From: Psococerastis gibbosa
Taxonomy: Eukaryota > Arthropoda > Insecta > Psocodea > Psocidae
DNA: 64,000 bases
Reading direction: 5' to 3'
Assembly (NCBI GenBank): GCA_963971405.1
Contig: OZ020491.1
Location: 21,260,855-21,324,854 of the forward strand
This document shows positions 32,805-43,414 of this stretch, one piece after another. The notes beneath the pieces were generated by a model. That model was not told the DNA's origin. It worked only from the letters and a program-made list of their open reading frames with translations, and searched no databases. The translations under genes and the position numbers were made by a program. Positions within the stretch are counted from its first letter, which is position 1. Each line of letters begins with the position of its first letter.

Positions 32805-32965
32805 ACTTGGCGGGATACGAACCCACGATTTACGTCTAACTCAGGTAGTACCAGTGTTTTATATACAATATAATACTGCAATAACGTAAGCTCACAGACC
32901 TGTTCTTGCCTTGTCAAGGACGCCACCCCGGTTAGGCGTAGATCGTGGGTTCGAACCCAGCCAAG
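32805..32965. repeat. inverted pair of tRNA-like pieces
   Basis: TGGACTTGGCGGGATACGAA at the left and CGTAGATCGTGGGTTCGAAC at the right are inverted relatives of the tRNA-like piece at 17232-17320. The right one has a B box (GGTTCGAACCC). Probably two SINE fragments head to head. Confidence 0.45.
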
Positions 32966-33049
32966 CCTAGTGTTTCATACTATAATCTCGGTTGTCAACC
33001 AAAAAGTTAATTTAATCTCAATGATATATCATATAATACTACAATATGA

Positions 33050-33179
33050 ATTAATAACTTGCTTAGTTAATTAAATAAAAAATACGAAGTATTAAATTTT
33101 TGGCTGGTTATTTCCTACCAGCAGCCTGATCGAGGCGATTATAATACCGGTATTTATTTAATCCCCCTGATATACACTC
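33050..33179. repeat. W fragment joined to a P fragment
   Basis: 33050-33120 carries CTTGCTTAGTTAATTAAATA, the right arm of W. It changes at AGCAGCC into GATCGAGGCGATTATAATAC of family P. GATATACACTCTTAA, similar to the end of W, follows at 33169-33183. Confidence 0.6.
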
Positions 33180-33183
33180 TTAA

Positions 33184-33599
33184 GGTGCCCCTTCCACATA
33201 CGTACAACGTCAATGAAAATTATGAAATTGAAGGGCATTTCAATTTTACTCTATGCCATTGTTAAAATTGATCAATGATCAATTGATAATAGAGTAAAAT
33301 CACAAACAATCTAAAATTAAAAAATGGCGTCATGTGATATGACAAGTACAATTATTTTAATTGATTTCTCTAAAAAGAAAGCATTTCTGTATAAAAATTA
33401 TAATAAGGATTAAATAATAAGGCGACGAAGAAAACAAATACAATTTCAAGAAACATATTTCAAAAATTTGGCGCATACGCTTCAATTGAAAATTGTCAAT
33501 TTTTGAAAAACATATGGAAAGGCCCCCATCAATGAGAAATTGAAATGTCCTTCAATTTCATAGTTTTCATTGACGTTGTACGTATGTGGAATGGGCGGC
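33184..33599. mobile_element. Harbinger-like MITE
   Basis: Ends GGTGCCCCTTCCACATACGT and TACGTATGTGGAATGGGCGG. TAA on both sides (33181-33183 and 33600-33602), the left one within TTAA. 416 bp; orientation of the interior is reversed relative to 25526. Confidence 0.82.
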
Positions 33600-33734
33600 T
33601 AATACCGGTGTTCAAACTGCCCTCACCCAACAGACAAATCATTTTATTTTTGTCATGTTGCCACCACTGTACGTAAGTTATACATAAGTTAAGCACACGC
33701 AACAATTATTCCCTGTATTTTTTTTTTTTTTTTT

Positions 33735-33897
33735 AGTTAATCCCATGCAAACAATTCAATGAATGTGTCCGATTGATCTCTTCAGTCGCCTCACTAAGTT
33801 ACCTAATAGGTACTTGTGTCGAGTAACGACACGTCTCCGATCGCATGGCGTGTAGAGACTCGCACATGTACAAGCACGCTACCACCTGGCCATCGAA
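33735..33897 (-). repeat. family R repeat
   Basis: The best copy. On the minus strand it begins GATGGCCAGGTGGTAGCGTG and continues ATGCGATCGGAGACGTGTCG, TCAATCGGACACATTC and ATTGTTTGCATGGGATTAAC. A T run (33719-33734) adjoins it. Confidence 0.68.
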
Positions 33898-34519
33898 GTC
33901 GATTTGTAAAATTAATTTATTATATTTTACCCCCCGTGCATAGAGTCACACTCATTGGAGTTGCTTTAGAATAATTTAATCTTATCTCTTATTCTCGTAT
34001 AAGTTATAATAGAAACTCCATGGTAGGCCTGCAGCGGTACTATTAAACAAATGACGCGGTTGGGGCATCTGGGTCATGTTTTAACTTTTACATATTTCTT
34101 ATGCGAATAGAAATAGTGGATGCAGTGTACACACCTATCGACAAGCGCGCTTAATTTTGAATTATTATGTTAGCATTACCAAAGACGTAAAATATGAACT
34201 GACAGATATTACGTCACTACACCTAGCTTTTCTTTCTTAGAAATAGTAAAAGTACCTTTTATACAACTATTGGGGCGTTTGTGTTTTTTGCCAATATAGA
34301 TAAAGTTTTAGTTTAGTTTAGTTTCAGCTTTAGTCTAAATTAGGTATACATACTATAATTATATACTGAATATATTATTAAATAAGTTATTAGTATATTA
34401 AGGGGGACCCAGCACGGGGGAAATCCTTTGGGCCACCCCTACTTCATTATATTCTCACTGTATATGTCATATTGAAGAAACGCCGTACATTTTCATATTC
34501 ATCGGATAATACAAACACG

Positions 34520-34712
34520 GAGTAATAAATAAAATAAGTAAATTAATATTGAATTGTTCTAGACTATTACTATACCAACCTGTAATGCTATAACAGTCAA
34601 CTAGGAAAGCTCGGGACCACCTGCTTTACATACCCTCCGAAACATGGTTAGAAAATATAGCAAGTGTGGGACTCGAACCTGGTGAAAGTTGGAGTCTGTA
34701 CCACTGTATGTG
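34520..34712 (-). mobile_element. SINE-1, diverged
   Basis: Central block CTCGGGACCACCTGCTTTAC, ACATACCCTCCGAA and a head region with GGGACTCGAACC. A deletion removes part of the head; the A box is lost. Confidence 0.72.
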
Positions 34713-35879
34713 TTCTGAGTAATGATATAGTGTGTTAGTCTAATGAAAAACTTCATACAATAGATCTCGAGATAATAAAAAGCAATCAGCAATTCAATAA
34801 CAATTAACGTCATGAAGGTCTTAACAAAGTCCGGAAAAACATAACCGTAGTCTGAGACACACCCAGCTAGTCGATTGACACGTCTGGTTAAGGGCGGTTT
34901 TATCAGTACCGGTATCCCTTTTTTAATTGAAATTACCTTATAGGCCTAAGGATAGTTTCGAAGGCCGTATAGGCCCATATGGGAGGATCCAGGGGTCCGC
35001 AACCCCCCCCCCCCGTCGTGAAAAATTCCATCATCCGCAAAGTATTTTCGTATACTTTCATTCTTTGCCAGTCCCTTCAAAAGATCGTTTTTAAATTAAT
35101 AAAAATTAATAAAAAATAAATTTGTTCTGTTGTTCTGCTCTTTCTATATTTCTACTTGTTGTATTTACTAAAATTCAGTTTTGCTTTCTTAACCTCGGTA
35201 TGAAATACGATGGTAGCCTCGGACCTTAGCCTAGCTTAAACCATACCAACTACCTACCGGCTGCCCCCCCCCCCCGTCGCAAATCTATAAATCTATAGCT
35301 ATGGCTTTGGGCCTAAGGCTAGTTTTGTTTCAAGTTTTCTAGTTCAGTCATTGCCACGATATAAAATTCGAGCGCGCCCAAAATATTTTTAACGGGCCAC
35401 CTAATGCCACGTCTCCTACGGCCACCCATTGGAAAAATGGTGGCCCCAGGATTGTTGGCGAGCTCAATTGTCCCATCTCTAAGTTTTAGAACTCTTCTTG
35501 TTTATAATATAATAATAATAATAATAACAATTCTTTATTTCCAACAAATACAATAATTAGACAAAAATACCATTAGGGCTCCCATGCCTTCATAGAGGCG
35601 TGCGGGATACACCCTACAGAGTACAGTTTAAACATTATCCATTTTATTACAATCATGATATAATACTAGTATTAGTTACATTGCCATTAGTGTTTGTTTT
35701 ATATATATATATATATCACTGTAACCTTTTATGCTCGTATTTGGCCTTGCGAACTTATAATGTAACTACTAATGAATTCGTTATAGTACTAATATGATTT
35801 GTACAAGAATGATGCTGTTGTATGAGCCTTTGTAAATTTGGGTAATATGAGACATCCGTTGATACGTTTAAACAAGAAG
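34713..35879. other. unassigned spacer
   Basis: C runs at about 35005-35016 and 35265-35276, an ATAAT microsatellite near 35507-35526 and (TA)n at 35701-35716. I searched for TIR pairs around the C runs and found none. Confidence 0.4.
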
Positions 35880-36586
35880 AGTAAATACCTCTTCTATGGA
35901 AAATTGGCGATCACCATGGCAATCGTAGACACGTCGATACCATACTTCGGACTCCCCAAAAGGAAGTCAATTATGTAGAGTATCGAATGCACTCTCATAG
36001 TCATGATGACTGCACTATCGGGAATTGTAATGCAGTGGTTTCCCGTTGCCGTCTGCATCCTTACACTGTTGACTCTTCATTGAGTTCCTATGCCTTCGGC
36101 GCCATTTTCCGAACCACAGGACAAAAGAGTGCCCTAGTAGTGATTGCTTATTTAGCGGTGGCAACTATTCGCCCCATCACATAGTCATCCTCGGACATCT
36201 GTGGCTTTTTCTAGACAAGCCTGCACCAACAGACTTGCACACCCCACCCTCCGATTGTGCCACTGCTTGGTCAGGGACTGCTTATTTGTTATATTCGCAG
36301 CTAGCCACCATACGTGGTGGTCTTTTCGCACTCCGTCACTTCCGACTCCGCTTGTAACCAGCAGCTCGGCCCTAGCCCTAGGAGTTCACTGTGGCCAAGT
36401 GCTTGGGAAGCTCGCAGTTACATGTAAAAGACCTACCGCTTCTAAACCCCCTCAAGATCCTGGCTCTCCTCAGGGAGACATGCCTCGAGGAAGTGAAGCG
36501 ATGAGATACTTTGTTGTAGGGGGCCCAGGCTTAAGTGCACATAGTGCACCATAAACCCCATTAAAAAAAAAAAAAAAAAAAAAAAA
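35880..36586 (+). other. GC-richer sequence with a poly-A tail, possible retrocopy
   Basis: From about 35960 to 36560 base composition is clearly richer in GC than the flanks, and the block ends in an A24 run (about 36563-36586). This is the layout of a reverse-transcribed RNA copy. A 117-codon frame (36201-36554) ends just before the A run; it is rich in Ser, Pro and Thr, has no motif, and no AATAAA is seen before the tail. Could be a retroposed transcript or an unrecognised LINE or SINE. Confidence 0.35.
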
Positions 36587-36810
36587 GTTAGGGACAGCCA
36601 CATACTATGTGCAAAAAATGAAGTTCCAACACATAGATATTATAGATAGATATTGTTAGAGAACTGAACTGGTCTATGAAACGGTTCAAAGTTCGAAGAT
36701 AACGAAGGGATAAATATATCCAGGTAAGGAAAAACGTGGCTGCCGGTCATATTGCTGACCAAAACGTCTCAAATAGAGTAGTAGCCAAGTACTCTCTATG
36801 TGCCCTAAGA

Positions 36811-37068
36811 CAGTGGCGGATTTTGGGAGGGGCGCATGGCAATTTGAAGCTTTGCTATTACAAGCCAGTCAAAAAAAAAAAAAAAAACGTAAACACGTGG
36901 CAAATAGACACTTGTAGGCAGTGATTGACATTTTCGCGCCAATTCCTTTTTTTTTTTAAACTATTGTGCGAAATTATTTGTTTACTTTATGTGATAGAAA
37001 ATGCGTTTTTTTATAGCTTTGGCCGCTTTGGGAGGGGCGCCCCCACCGCCCCCTTTAATCCGCCACCG
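36811..37068. mobile_element. hAT-like MITE
   Basis: Starts CAGTGGCGGATTTTG, ends CTTTAATCCGCCACCG. CCCTAAGA (36803-36810) versus CCCTAAGG (37069-37076), 7 of 8. Subterminal inverted GGGAGGGGCGC and GGGCGGT-type segments; A and T runs in the middle. Confidence 0.85.
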
Positions 37069-37869
37069 CCCTAAGGTCTCGACACTCATTGGGTTGTCGT
37101 ACTACGTTATTATTCATTTTTTGCAGTCACGTTGATGTCCAGTTTACCATCCAGAAACATTATCACCTGAATAGTCCTCGGAAACTCCCACGCATGGGCT
37201 TATCGAAGCCATATTGAAATTTGTTGAAAATTCTGTAAATGCTCATCCTGTAGTCATAAATGCATGAAATTTCCATGTAAACGTTCATCGTTGTTTCTAT
37301 AGCATTATTCATTTATTTATCCGAATGGTAACGGAAACTGTACAGGTTTTTACATGAGTGGCAAACTGAACCATAAATTACTGATTGGCTATTGTGTTTA
37401 TTAACCGTCAAATAAACAAGGCTGTTTCAATGTTGCAACATAGTCATAAAATTGCAAATTCTCCCACTACAATCTTAGTCAATGCAATGTTAAAAATAAT
37501 AGTATTAATTATGGTTGACGGTGTGAAACCCCCCTCGAAAAACATTCCCCAAACTAGCCAATGGTCAAGAAACTTGAATAATCTTCGAAAAGCGAAAAAC
37601 TCGGAAAACACAGCTCAGTAAGTTATGCGGTAGATAAATTGGCAACAATAATAAGGACCTAACATTAAGTTTGTTTGTTCATTACTAGTGGACTAATAGT
37701 TGACACGAACGAAACACTGTTAATTCCAATAATTCCAAAAGTACACATTAGTATCGAACAAGTAGGAGTTTTGTTCGTTTCATTTGCTATAATTCAGCAG
37801 CATTATTGTCATTATAATTTTGGGTCTAGACTCTAGAAGGCAGTTTAGTATTTTTAGTTTTAGATGGGT
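37069..37869. other. unassigned spacer
   Basis: No repeat or gene recognised; a 78-codon frame at 37385-37621 has no motif. Confidence 0.4.
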
Positions 37870-38223
37870 TCTCCAAAGTCTGCTTTGAGCATTTCTGCTT
37901 TAAAGAAACCCTGGAGGGGGGAGGGAGTCTGTTTATTAACTAGAGGCACCCTAGGGCAGACTCCTTAACCTCAGGGAGAAGGGGAGTTGACTGAAAGGCA
38001 GAACCTCCTGATTATAGAGGATTCCGAACCACTTGGGGTACATGTAGGCCTAATAATGTCACAAAGATTAATTCGGCACGATAAACTCGACGCGCACTTA
38101 GACTTTCTTAGTGCGTTATCATGTCCCATATATACCTACCCCTGCCAACGCTTTGCCCACTACCAAGTTGGCTGCAGTTTTTAACAGACTCTGTGCTGGC
38201 GATTCAACTTGGTATGGCCGAGC
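37870..38223 (-). mobile_element. retroposon family S, subfamily B
   Basis: Reverse orientation: TGCTTTGAGCATTTCTGCTT at the 3' end, GAACCTCCTGATTATAGAGG in the middle, GATTCAACTTGGTATGGCCG at the head. Confidence 0.7.
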
Positions 38224-39184
38224 AATATGGGCATACACTAAGTAATGCGTGAAGTGCAATTTAATCTAACATAGCCACATTCATTAAGACGTTCGATAAG
38301 AGTTAAGAGTTGCAGTATCTTATTCAGTGTCAAGGTTAAAAAGTTACATAAAGGTATGTCACATACGGTATCCTGAATGTACATAAGGTATGTGTGTAGT
38401 TTGGTGCATTCAGAACCTTATTTTCGTACCAAACCGCGCAACGGCTTTAGTGGAATAATATAAGAGAGATATATGGTTATAATTATGTGAAATCTGCAAA
38501 CTTATTTGGCGCAGTTTCAAAATGATAATTAACCTATGCATCAACATCCAGGGTTTTAGTGTTCCCAGCAGATTCATATATAATGTTGCAGCCATCTTGG
38601 TTAATTACCACGGGTTAAGGCACGGTACCTGCAGGCGTTGGCCAAGCGTGAGTCACGAACGGAGGATGGCCCCTTGAGTCGTTTGGACGGGCAAAAAATG
38701 AGCACACCTTAAGTGTATAATAAGCTTCCAGATCTATGCGTCGTGCAAAAAACATATCGTAATTAAATAAGCCTTTTACATGAGACAAACATTGCATGTA
38801 CTATAATGAAGCCAGTTGTCCTTGTAAACTATTATTGTACCTTATAATGAAAAGCCTTTTATGAAAATACTAGTGGGTCTCGCGTAGAAAACACGTATAC
38901 AGTAGGTATTCATGAGCGAATACTCATGATTTTCTACTGTACAGGGCCAAGGCAACAAACCATACCGAAATTTTTAGAGTACCTACTGTATGGCTTATTA
39001 AAATAGAATTAGAACTCCATTAGGCTGCTTGACAGTTGTAACAATAAAATATAAAATATGGCATATGCTAGATAATATTGTATAATAATTTAAGGTGCTT
39101 ATAGTACAATTTACTTGTAATAGGTTAACAACAATAACACAATACGTTTTTTGCCTGAAATATTGGAAAATTCAAAAAATATCT
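38224..39184. other. unassigned spacer
   Basis: No family match. CGTAGAAAACACG and ATGAGCGAATACTCAT are small local palindromes near 38881-38930. Part of 39000-39184 may be the 3' untranslated region of the adjoining retrotransposon. Confidence 0.4.
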
Positions 39185-39850
39185 TCAAGTTACAGCCGGA
39201 TGGCTGGTTGGCAGCAACATGCGACAACTCCACTCCCTTCGATCCTGGCACGCTCTCTTCAGCTCCACGTATGTCTTGGCCCCTACATCCTCCATAACTT
39301 GCTGCAGGTAATCGTTTCTTGGGCGCCCAGGTCGGTTTACGCCTTCTATTGTTCCCTCTATGATGCAGCTTACTAAGTTTTCGTGTCTAAGCAGATGGCC
39401 AATCCAGAGAGCTCTTCTTTTCCTTATCGATGCAAGGAGAGTTTTTGTATCGCTTACTCTGGTTACAACGTCATCATTTGCAACATGGGCTTGCCAAGGT
39501 ATTCGTAGCATGCGACGATAGCACCACATCTCAAATGCTTCGAGTTTCTTTATTTGTTTCTCACTTATGCACCACGTTTCACATCCGTAAAGAGCAACGC
39601 TCCAAACCAGGGACTTCACCATTCGTTTTCTTAGTCCAAGGCTTATGTTGTTCGACTCAAAAATTTTAGATTTTTTGTTGAAAGCCAATTTTGCTTGGTG
39701 CAGTGTATACTCTATCTCTTGGTTGGACCGACCATCAGAGGTAATTTTGCTTCCTAGGTATGTGAATGTTCTGATGTTGTTAATGGGAGTGCCAGTTAAA
39801 TGTACATTTGTGCTCTTGTTCGGGTCAATACTTACTACCATCACTTTGGT
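39185..39850 (-). CDS. RTE-like reverse transcriptase, C-terminal fragment (5'-truncated)
   Basis: The C-terminal portion of a non-LTR retrotransposon ORF2, after the catalytic palm. The open frame is nominally 248 codons (to 39931), but residues 21-27 (IYIYIYF) come from a (TA)n microsatellite; homologous sequence starts at about residue 29. Landmarks: TYLGSKITSDG (57-67), SLVWSVALYGCETW (107-120), LEAFEMWCYRRMLRI (130-144), IGHLLRHENL (177-186), EGTIEGVNRPGRPR (192-205) and ELKRACQDRREWSC (223-236). This order is typical of RTE-type and related ORF2 proteins. The endonuclease and the YADD-type active site are absent. The frame has no internal stop, so the insertion is fairly young, but it cannot be active alone. 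Related fragments: 18050-18175 and 60744-60985. Confidence 0.85.
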   Translation of the reverse strand, partial: TKVMVVSIDPNKSTNVHLTGTPINNIRTFTYLGSKITSDGRSNQEIEYTLHQAKLAFNKKSKIFESNNISLGLRKRMVKSLVWSVALYGCETWCISEKQIKKLEAFEMWCYRRMLRIPWQAHVANDDVVTRVSDTKTLLASIRKRRALWIGHLLRHENLVSCIIEGTIEGVNRPGRPRNDYLQQVMEDVGAKTYVELKRACQDRREWSCRMLLPTSHPAVT

Positions 39851-40436
39851 AAAATATATATATATATATATAATATAATATAGGCGAGTGAGAGACATCA
39901 TCCCAGAGGTCGCGCCGCCTTGAAGTATCACTCGCGAGGTTGCGCATTGGACATACGCATTTAACTCACTCGTATCTAATGACCAAATACCTACCGCCCC
40001 AATGCAACCAGTGTGCTTGCTTACTTACTGTGCTACCAGGGACGGATTTGACTTCTGTGCGGATATAGGCACTGCACTATTGTATTATATAGTTGGTTGG
40101 GGGGGGGGGGAGAGTTCACTAATAAAACCACTATTTTCTTAAAAATGTTTATAATCAAAATAAGCCACTTTCCTATCCTCAACTAAAATGTTATACATAA
40201 ATGTTATACATAATTATTATGATTACGGTATTTCTTTTTTTACATAATATGCACACAAAAATTCTTTAAAATACACGCGCGCGCGGAAACTCCGCGCGCA
40301 CGGATATATGCATTTGCCTGAATTGCCTCAGTGTGCAACTGTGTGCCACTGTGTGCAACACATACTCACAGATTGCCCGATCTACCAGATTGCCCGTACA
40401 ATGCACAATATAAAATCGACACTCCCTCTAATCCTG
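39851..40436. other. spacer with microsatellites
   Basis: A (TA)n tract at 39855-39872 marks the 5' truncation point of the retrotransposon. CGCGCGCGGAAACTCCGCGC near 40277 is a small GC palindrome that stands out against the AT-rich background. A lone CAGGGACGGATTTGAC near 40036 is half of a hAT-like terminus. Confidence 0.45.
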
Positions 40437-40868
40437 GAAGACCACACTAGCAGTGTCATCTTACTTTTAGTCTTGCTCCATTACACTAAACTCCTAGCAG
40501 TGATAATTACTATGATAATGACACTATGACACTAGCAGTGTCATCTTACTTTTAGTCTTGCTCCATTACACTAAACTCCTAGCAATGATAATTACTATGA
40601 TAATGACACTATGACACTAGCAGTGTCATCTTACTTTTAGTCTTGCTCCATTACACTAAACTCCTAGCAATGATAATTACTATGATAATGACACTATGAC
40701 ACTATGACACTATAGCAGTGTCATCTTACTTTTAATCTTGCTCCATTACACTATACTCCTAGCAATGATAATTACTATGATAATGACACTATGACACTAG
40801 CAGTGTCATCTTACTTTTAGTCTTGCTCCATTACACTAAACTCCTAGCAATGATAATTACTATGATAA
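40437..40868. repeat. minisatellite, 85-bp period, five units
   Basis: CTAGCAGTGTCATCTTACTT-type units begin near 40447, 40532, 40617, 40710 and 40797. Units also share TTACACTAAACTCCTAGCA and ATAATTACTATGATAATGAC. Units are nearly identical, so the array is recent. The fourth junction carries extra GACACTATG units. Confidence 0.88.
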
Positions 40869-41027
40869 TTTAGTAGTCTTGGCACACATATGCCGTAGGC
40901 GTGGCCTCACGCCTTAAATGAAAAAAATAAATAAATAAATGAAAAATTTCCGATAAAGATGGGTAACATGAAAATGAAGTCACAATCTGGATACAACTTA
41001 TACTAATAATTCTACGGTTATTCCATG

Positions 41028-41599
41028 CAGTGCCGGGTTCGGCCTTGTGGGGGTCCGTGTGTCCGGGAATTGTGTGGGGGCAGAAAATTCACCCTTAGAT
41101 GAATATTATATTAATTATAATTATTAATGTTAATTAATAAAACCAATTATAAAATGGAGACCTAGGATACAAAATAGAATGGAGCAAGGCGATTAATCAT
41201 TAATGTCATGGCACGTTCCAATTTCCCGCCAAATATTAAAAAGTTTATTTATCTCTCTCCGGTCCTGTAATGGTGATGACAATGGATTCCTCCCCCCCCC
41301 CCTACACCTTTTATCCTTCTTTTTTTCACTACCCCTCTGTTTCCTTCTTCTCTATTTAATTTTAATTAATTTATAATAGTCTACAATGTTTTTTTTTAGT
41401 TTTTAAGGTTAGCATGAAAACAAGACTTTTTAGTCTTATTGTTCGCCATTTGTTTGCAATAAAGTCGTTTTTTCATTTCATTTCATTTCCTTTAGTTTTT
41501 TGTTTTGGTTATTTAATATCTTGTAATGTTGTATTTTTTTGGGCCCCTTTTTTGTGGGGGCCCTGCGGCCTCCTGGCTCCATAGCCAAACCCGGCACTG
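41028..41599. mobile_element. hAT-like element carrying a nested insertion
   Basis: Starts CAGTGCCGGGTTCGGCC, ends GCCAAACCCGGCACTG. ATTCCATG (41020-41027) versus ATTCCGTG (41600-41607), 7 of 8. Shares both outer thirds with the 270-bp copy at 11207. The extra ~300 bp in the middle is the nested segment described next. Confidence 0.85.
41225..41490 (+). repeat. LINE 3'-end-like insertion inside the hAT-like element
   Basis: Absent from the 11207 copy. Ends with TTGTTCGCCATTTGTTTGCA, AATAAAG and (TTTCA)n, the usual look of a retrotransposon or mRNA 3' end. Insertion boundaries are approximate. Confidence 0.5.
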
Positions 41600-42256
41600 A
41601 TTCCGTGGCATCACAAACGATGTCACATTTCACAGTTATGTGATGTTATATGAACAGGGAATCAAATTGAGTTGAAAGCGACTCAATCAGGGATTAGAAT
41701 ACCTTCCACATCTTCGTATAAATATAAGTGCACATCCCCTTGCCCAAGCAGTTGCTACTAATCCTCAGAGGTGCAATCTTTTGAAGTCTACTTAGTACCA
41801 CTGGAGTTGTTGACAAAACATTTGGAAATGGGTTTTAAGATTGACCACGGCCCATCAGCACCGATTCTACTGCTTTCTCATTAACTGCAATTTATAAAAC
41901 ACCAAAATTTCTGCTGACATCGACCTTCGTGGCATAAAATGTTAATGCGTCAGCAGTTGATCCCTTATCAACGTTATCTCGGTTATCATCGCTGAGAGAT
42001 TTATGATGTAAATTGCTCCACCTTTACAACGCCAGCCAGTCGCTCAATGTCATCACCTCCAAAATTTACCGTCCCTTGTCTGCCACCCCTTCCTCCCCCG
42101 CATCAAATTTGAACTTGAAACTCGCAAATTGGGCTCATTAACCGTGTATAGAGTGAGCTTTAAAACCAATCCTTTATTAATTATTTCGGCTGACGAGTTC
42201 ATTTTCTTCTAGGATTTACCGGACCCTAATGTACCTTATCCTATGCTCGTACCGGG
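41600..42256. other. unassigned spacer
   Basis: Near 41845-41880 GACCACGGCCCATCAGCACC and GATTCTACTGCTT resemble GACCACGGACCATCATCCCG and GATTCTACTGCTT at 56555-56595, so a diverged repeat is shared. No gene. Confidence 0.45.
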
Positions 42257-42711
42257 AACTTGGCTTAATCATGCTTATGCCTGTTACTTTGTGTCAATGG
42301 TAAGCTCATCTGAGCACTATACTCTTTGCAGATGCGGATAGAATAGCAAGAATATTGGTAGGCTACCGTATAGGCCTAAGGTTTAATGGACCATAAAAGA
42401 AGGCTTAATCAACTTGGCTTAATCATGCTTATGTCTGTTACTTTGTGTCAATGGTAAGCTCATCTGAGCACTATACTCTTTGCAGATGCGGATAGAATAG
42501 CAAGAATATTGGTAGGCTACCGTATAGGCCTAAGGTTTAATGGACCGTAAAAGAAGGCTTAATCAACTTGGCTTAATCATGCTTATGCCTGTTACTTTGT
42601 GTCAATGGTAAGCTCATCTGAGCACTATACTCTTTGCAGATGCGGATAGAATAGCAAGAATATTGGTAGGCTATAGGCCTAAGGTTTAATGGACCATAAA
42701 AGAAGGCTTAC
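42257..42711. repeat. 154-bp tandem repeat, three units
   Basis: Units begin with AACTTGGCTTAATCATGCTT at 42257, 42411 and 42565. Each contains AAGCTCATCTGAGCACTATA and AGGCCTAAGGTTTAATGGAC. The third lacks five bases in GGCTACCGTATAGGCC. Over 95% alike by eye, so recently amplified. Confidence 0.9.
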
Positions 42712-42837
42712 GTCCCCAAAAAGCCCTTCAAATTATATTAATACCTTACCCTGTAGCAGCTTTACGAATTTTACGAGTAAGCCCTACATTTCGGGTATAA
42801 ATGACGGGTTTTTTTAAACAACATTAGCCCCACCCAT

Positions 42838-43116
42838 AAGTAAGTAGTGTTCGTCGGGTTAATAACGACTTACGCCTCATATTTGGGCCCATAGAGCGAC
42901 CCAAACTTGACTGTCCTATGCCCCAGCCCATAGGACAGTGGACCTCCTGATTCCGAACCGAACCACTTGGGAAACACAGTGAAGTCACACGATTAGTTCG
43001 GAGGTGACCAGGACAAGCCCTACCATGTTTCCCTACCGGCACTGTGCACATGACCAAGTTATCTGCAGCTTTGAACCTGCTCTGGTCCGCTGGATTCAAC
43101 TTGGTATGGCGACCGA
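42838..43116 (-). mobile_element. retroposon family S, subfamily A
   Basis: Starts (3' end) at GTAGTGTTCGTCGGGTTAAT with the tail reduced to one or two units. Head CTGGATTCAACTTGGTATGG. It has the same NPADQSRFKAADNLV frame as the other subfamily A copies. A short deletion falls within TGATTCCGAACCGAACCACT. Confidence 0.78.
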
Positions 43117-43245
43117 CTAGCCCCACCCATCGATTAACGTTAGAAGCTTAGACCATATTATACTATTGACATGCCATGTTAAAATTTCGAAGGGACCAAC
43201 ATATAATGACGTCAAGCTATGGCAAAACACTTGGGATACCTATAG

Positions 43246-43414
43246 CAAGGCCGTGCCCAGGTTCTGATTTGGGGGGGGGGGGGGGTCTTTTTTTTTTAAC
43301 GTAATTTATTAATGAATTAATGGATAAATTTACAGGTTTAAATAAAAAAATTATTTCGTGGGGGGGGGGGGGGGGGTCCGGACTCCATGGATCACCCCCC
43401 TGGGCACGGCCATG
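43246..43414. mobile_element. hAT-like MITE (CAAGGCCGTGCCCAGG type)
   Basis: Ends CAAGGCCGTGCCCAGG and CCTGGGCACGGCCATG. ATACCTATAG precedes it and ATACCTAG follows, consistent with an 8-bp duplication plus a 2-bp change. Two long G runs. The right half has been copied again at 43566-43714. Confidence 0.7.

Noticed and set aside
34974..35020. hAT-like element around AGGATCCAGGGGTCCGC and the C run
   Set aside because: Only one possible terminus; no partner end found.
36201..36554. 117-codon frame before the A run as a real gene
   Set aside because: No motif, no polyadenylation signal, and the frame may simply reflect higher GC in the block. Left as part of a possible retrocopy.
39851..39931. 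First 28 residues of the RTE-like frame
   Set aside because: They come from a (TA)n microsatellite and flank beyond the truncation point, so they are not part of the protein.
40029..40110. hAT-like terminus CAGGGACGGATTTGAC at 40036
   Set aside because: No matching CGTCCCTG end with the flank TGTGCTAC was found downstream. A solo, broken end.
40437..40868. CRISPR-like array
   Set aside because: Direct repeats fill whole 85-bp units without unique spacers, and the context is animal repeat DNA. It is a minisatellite.
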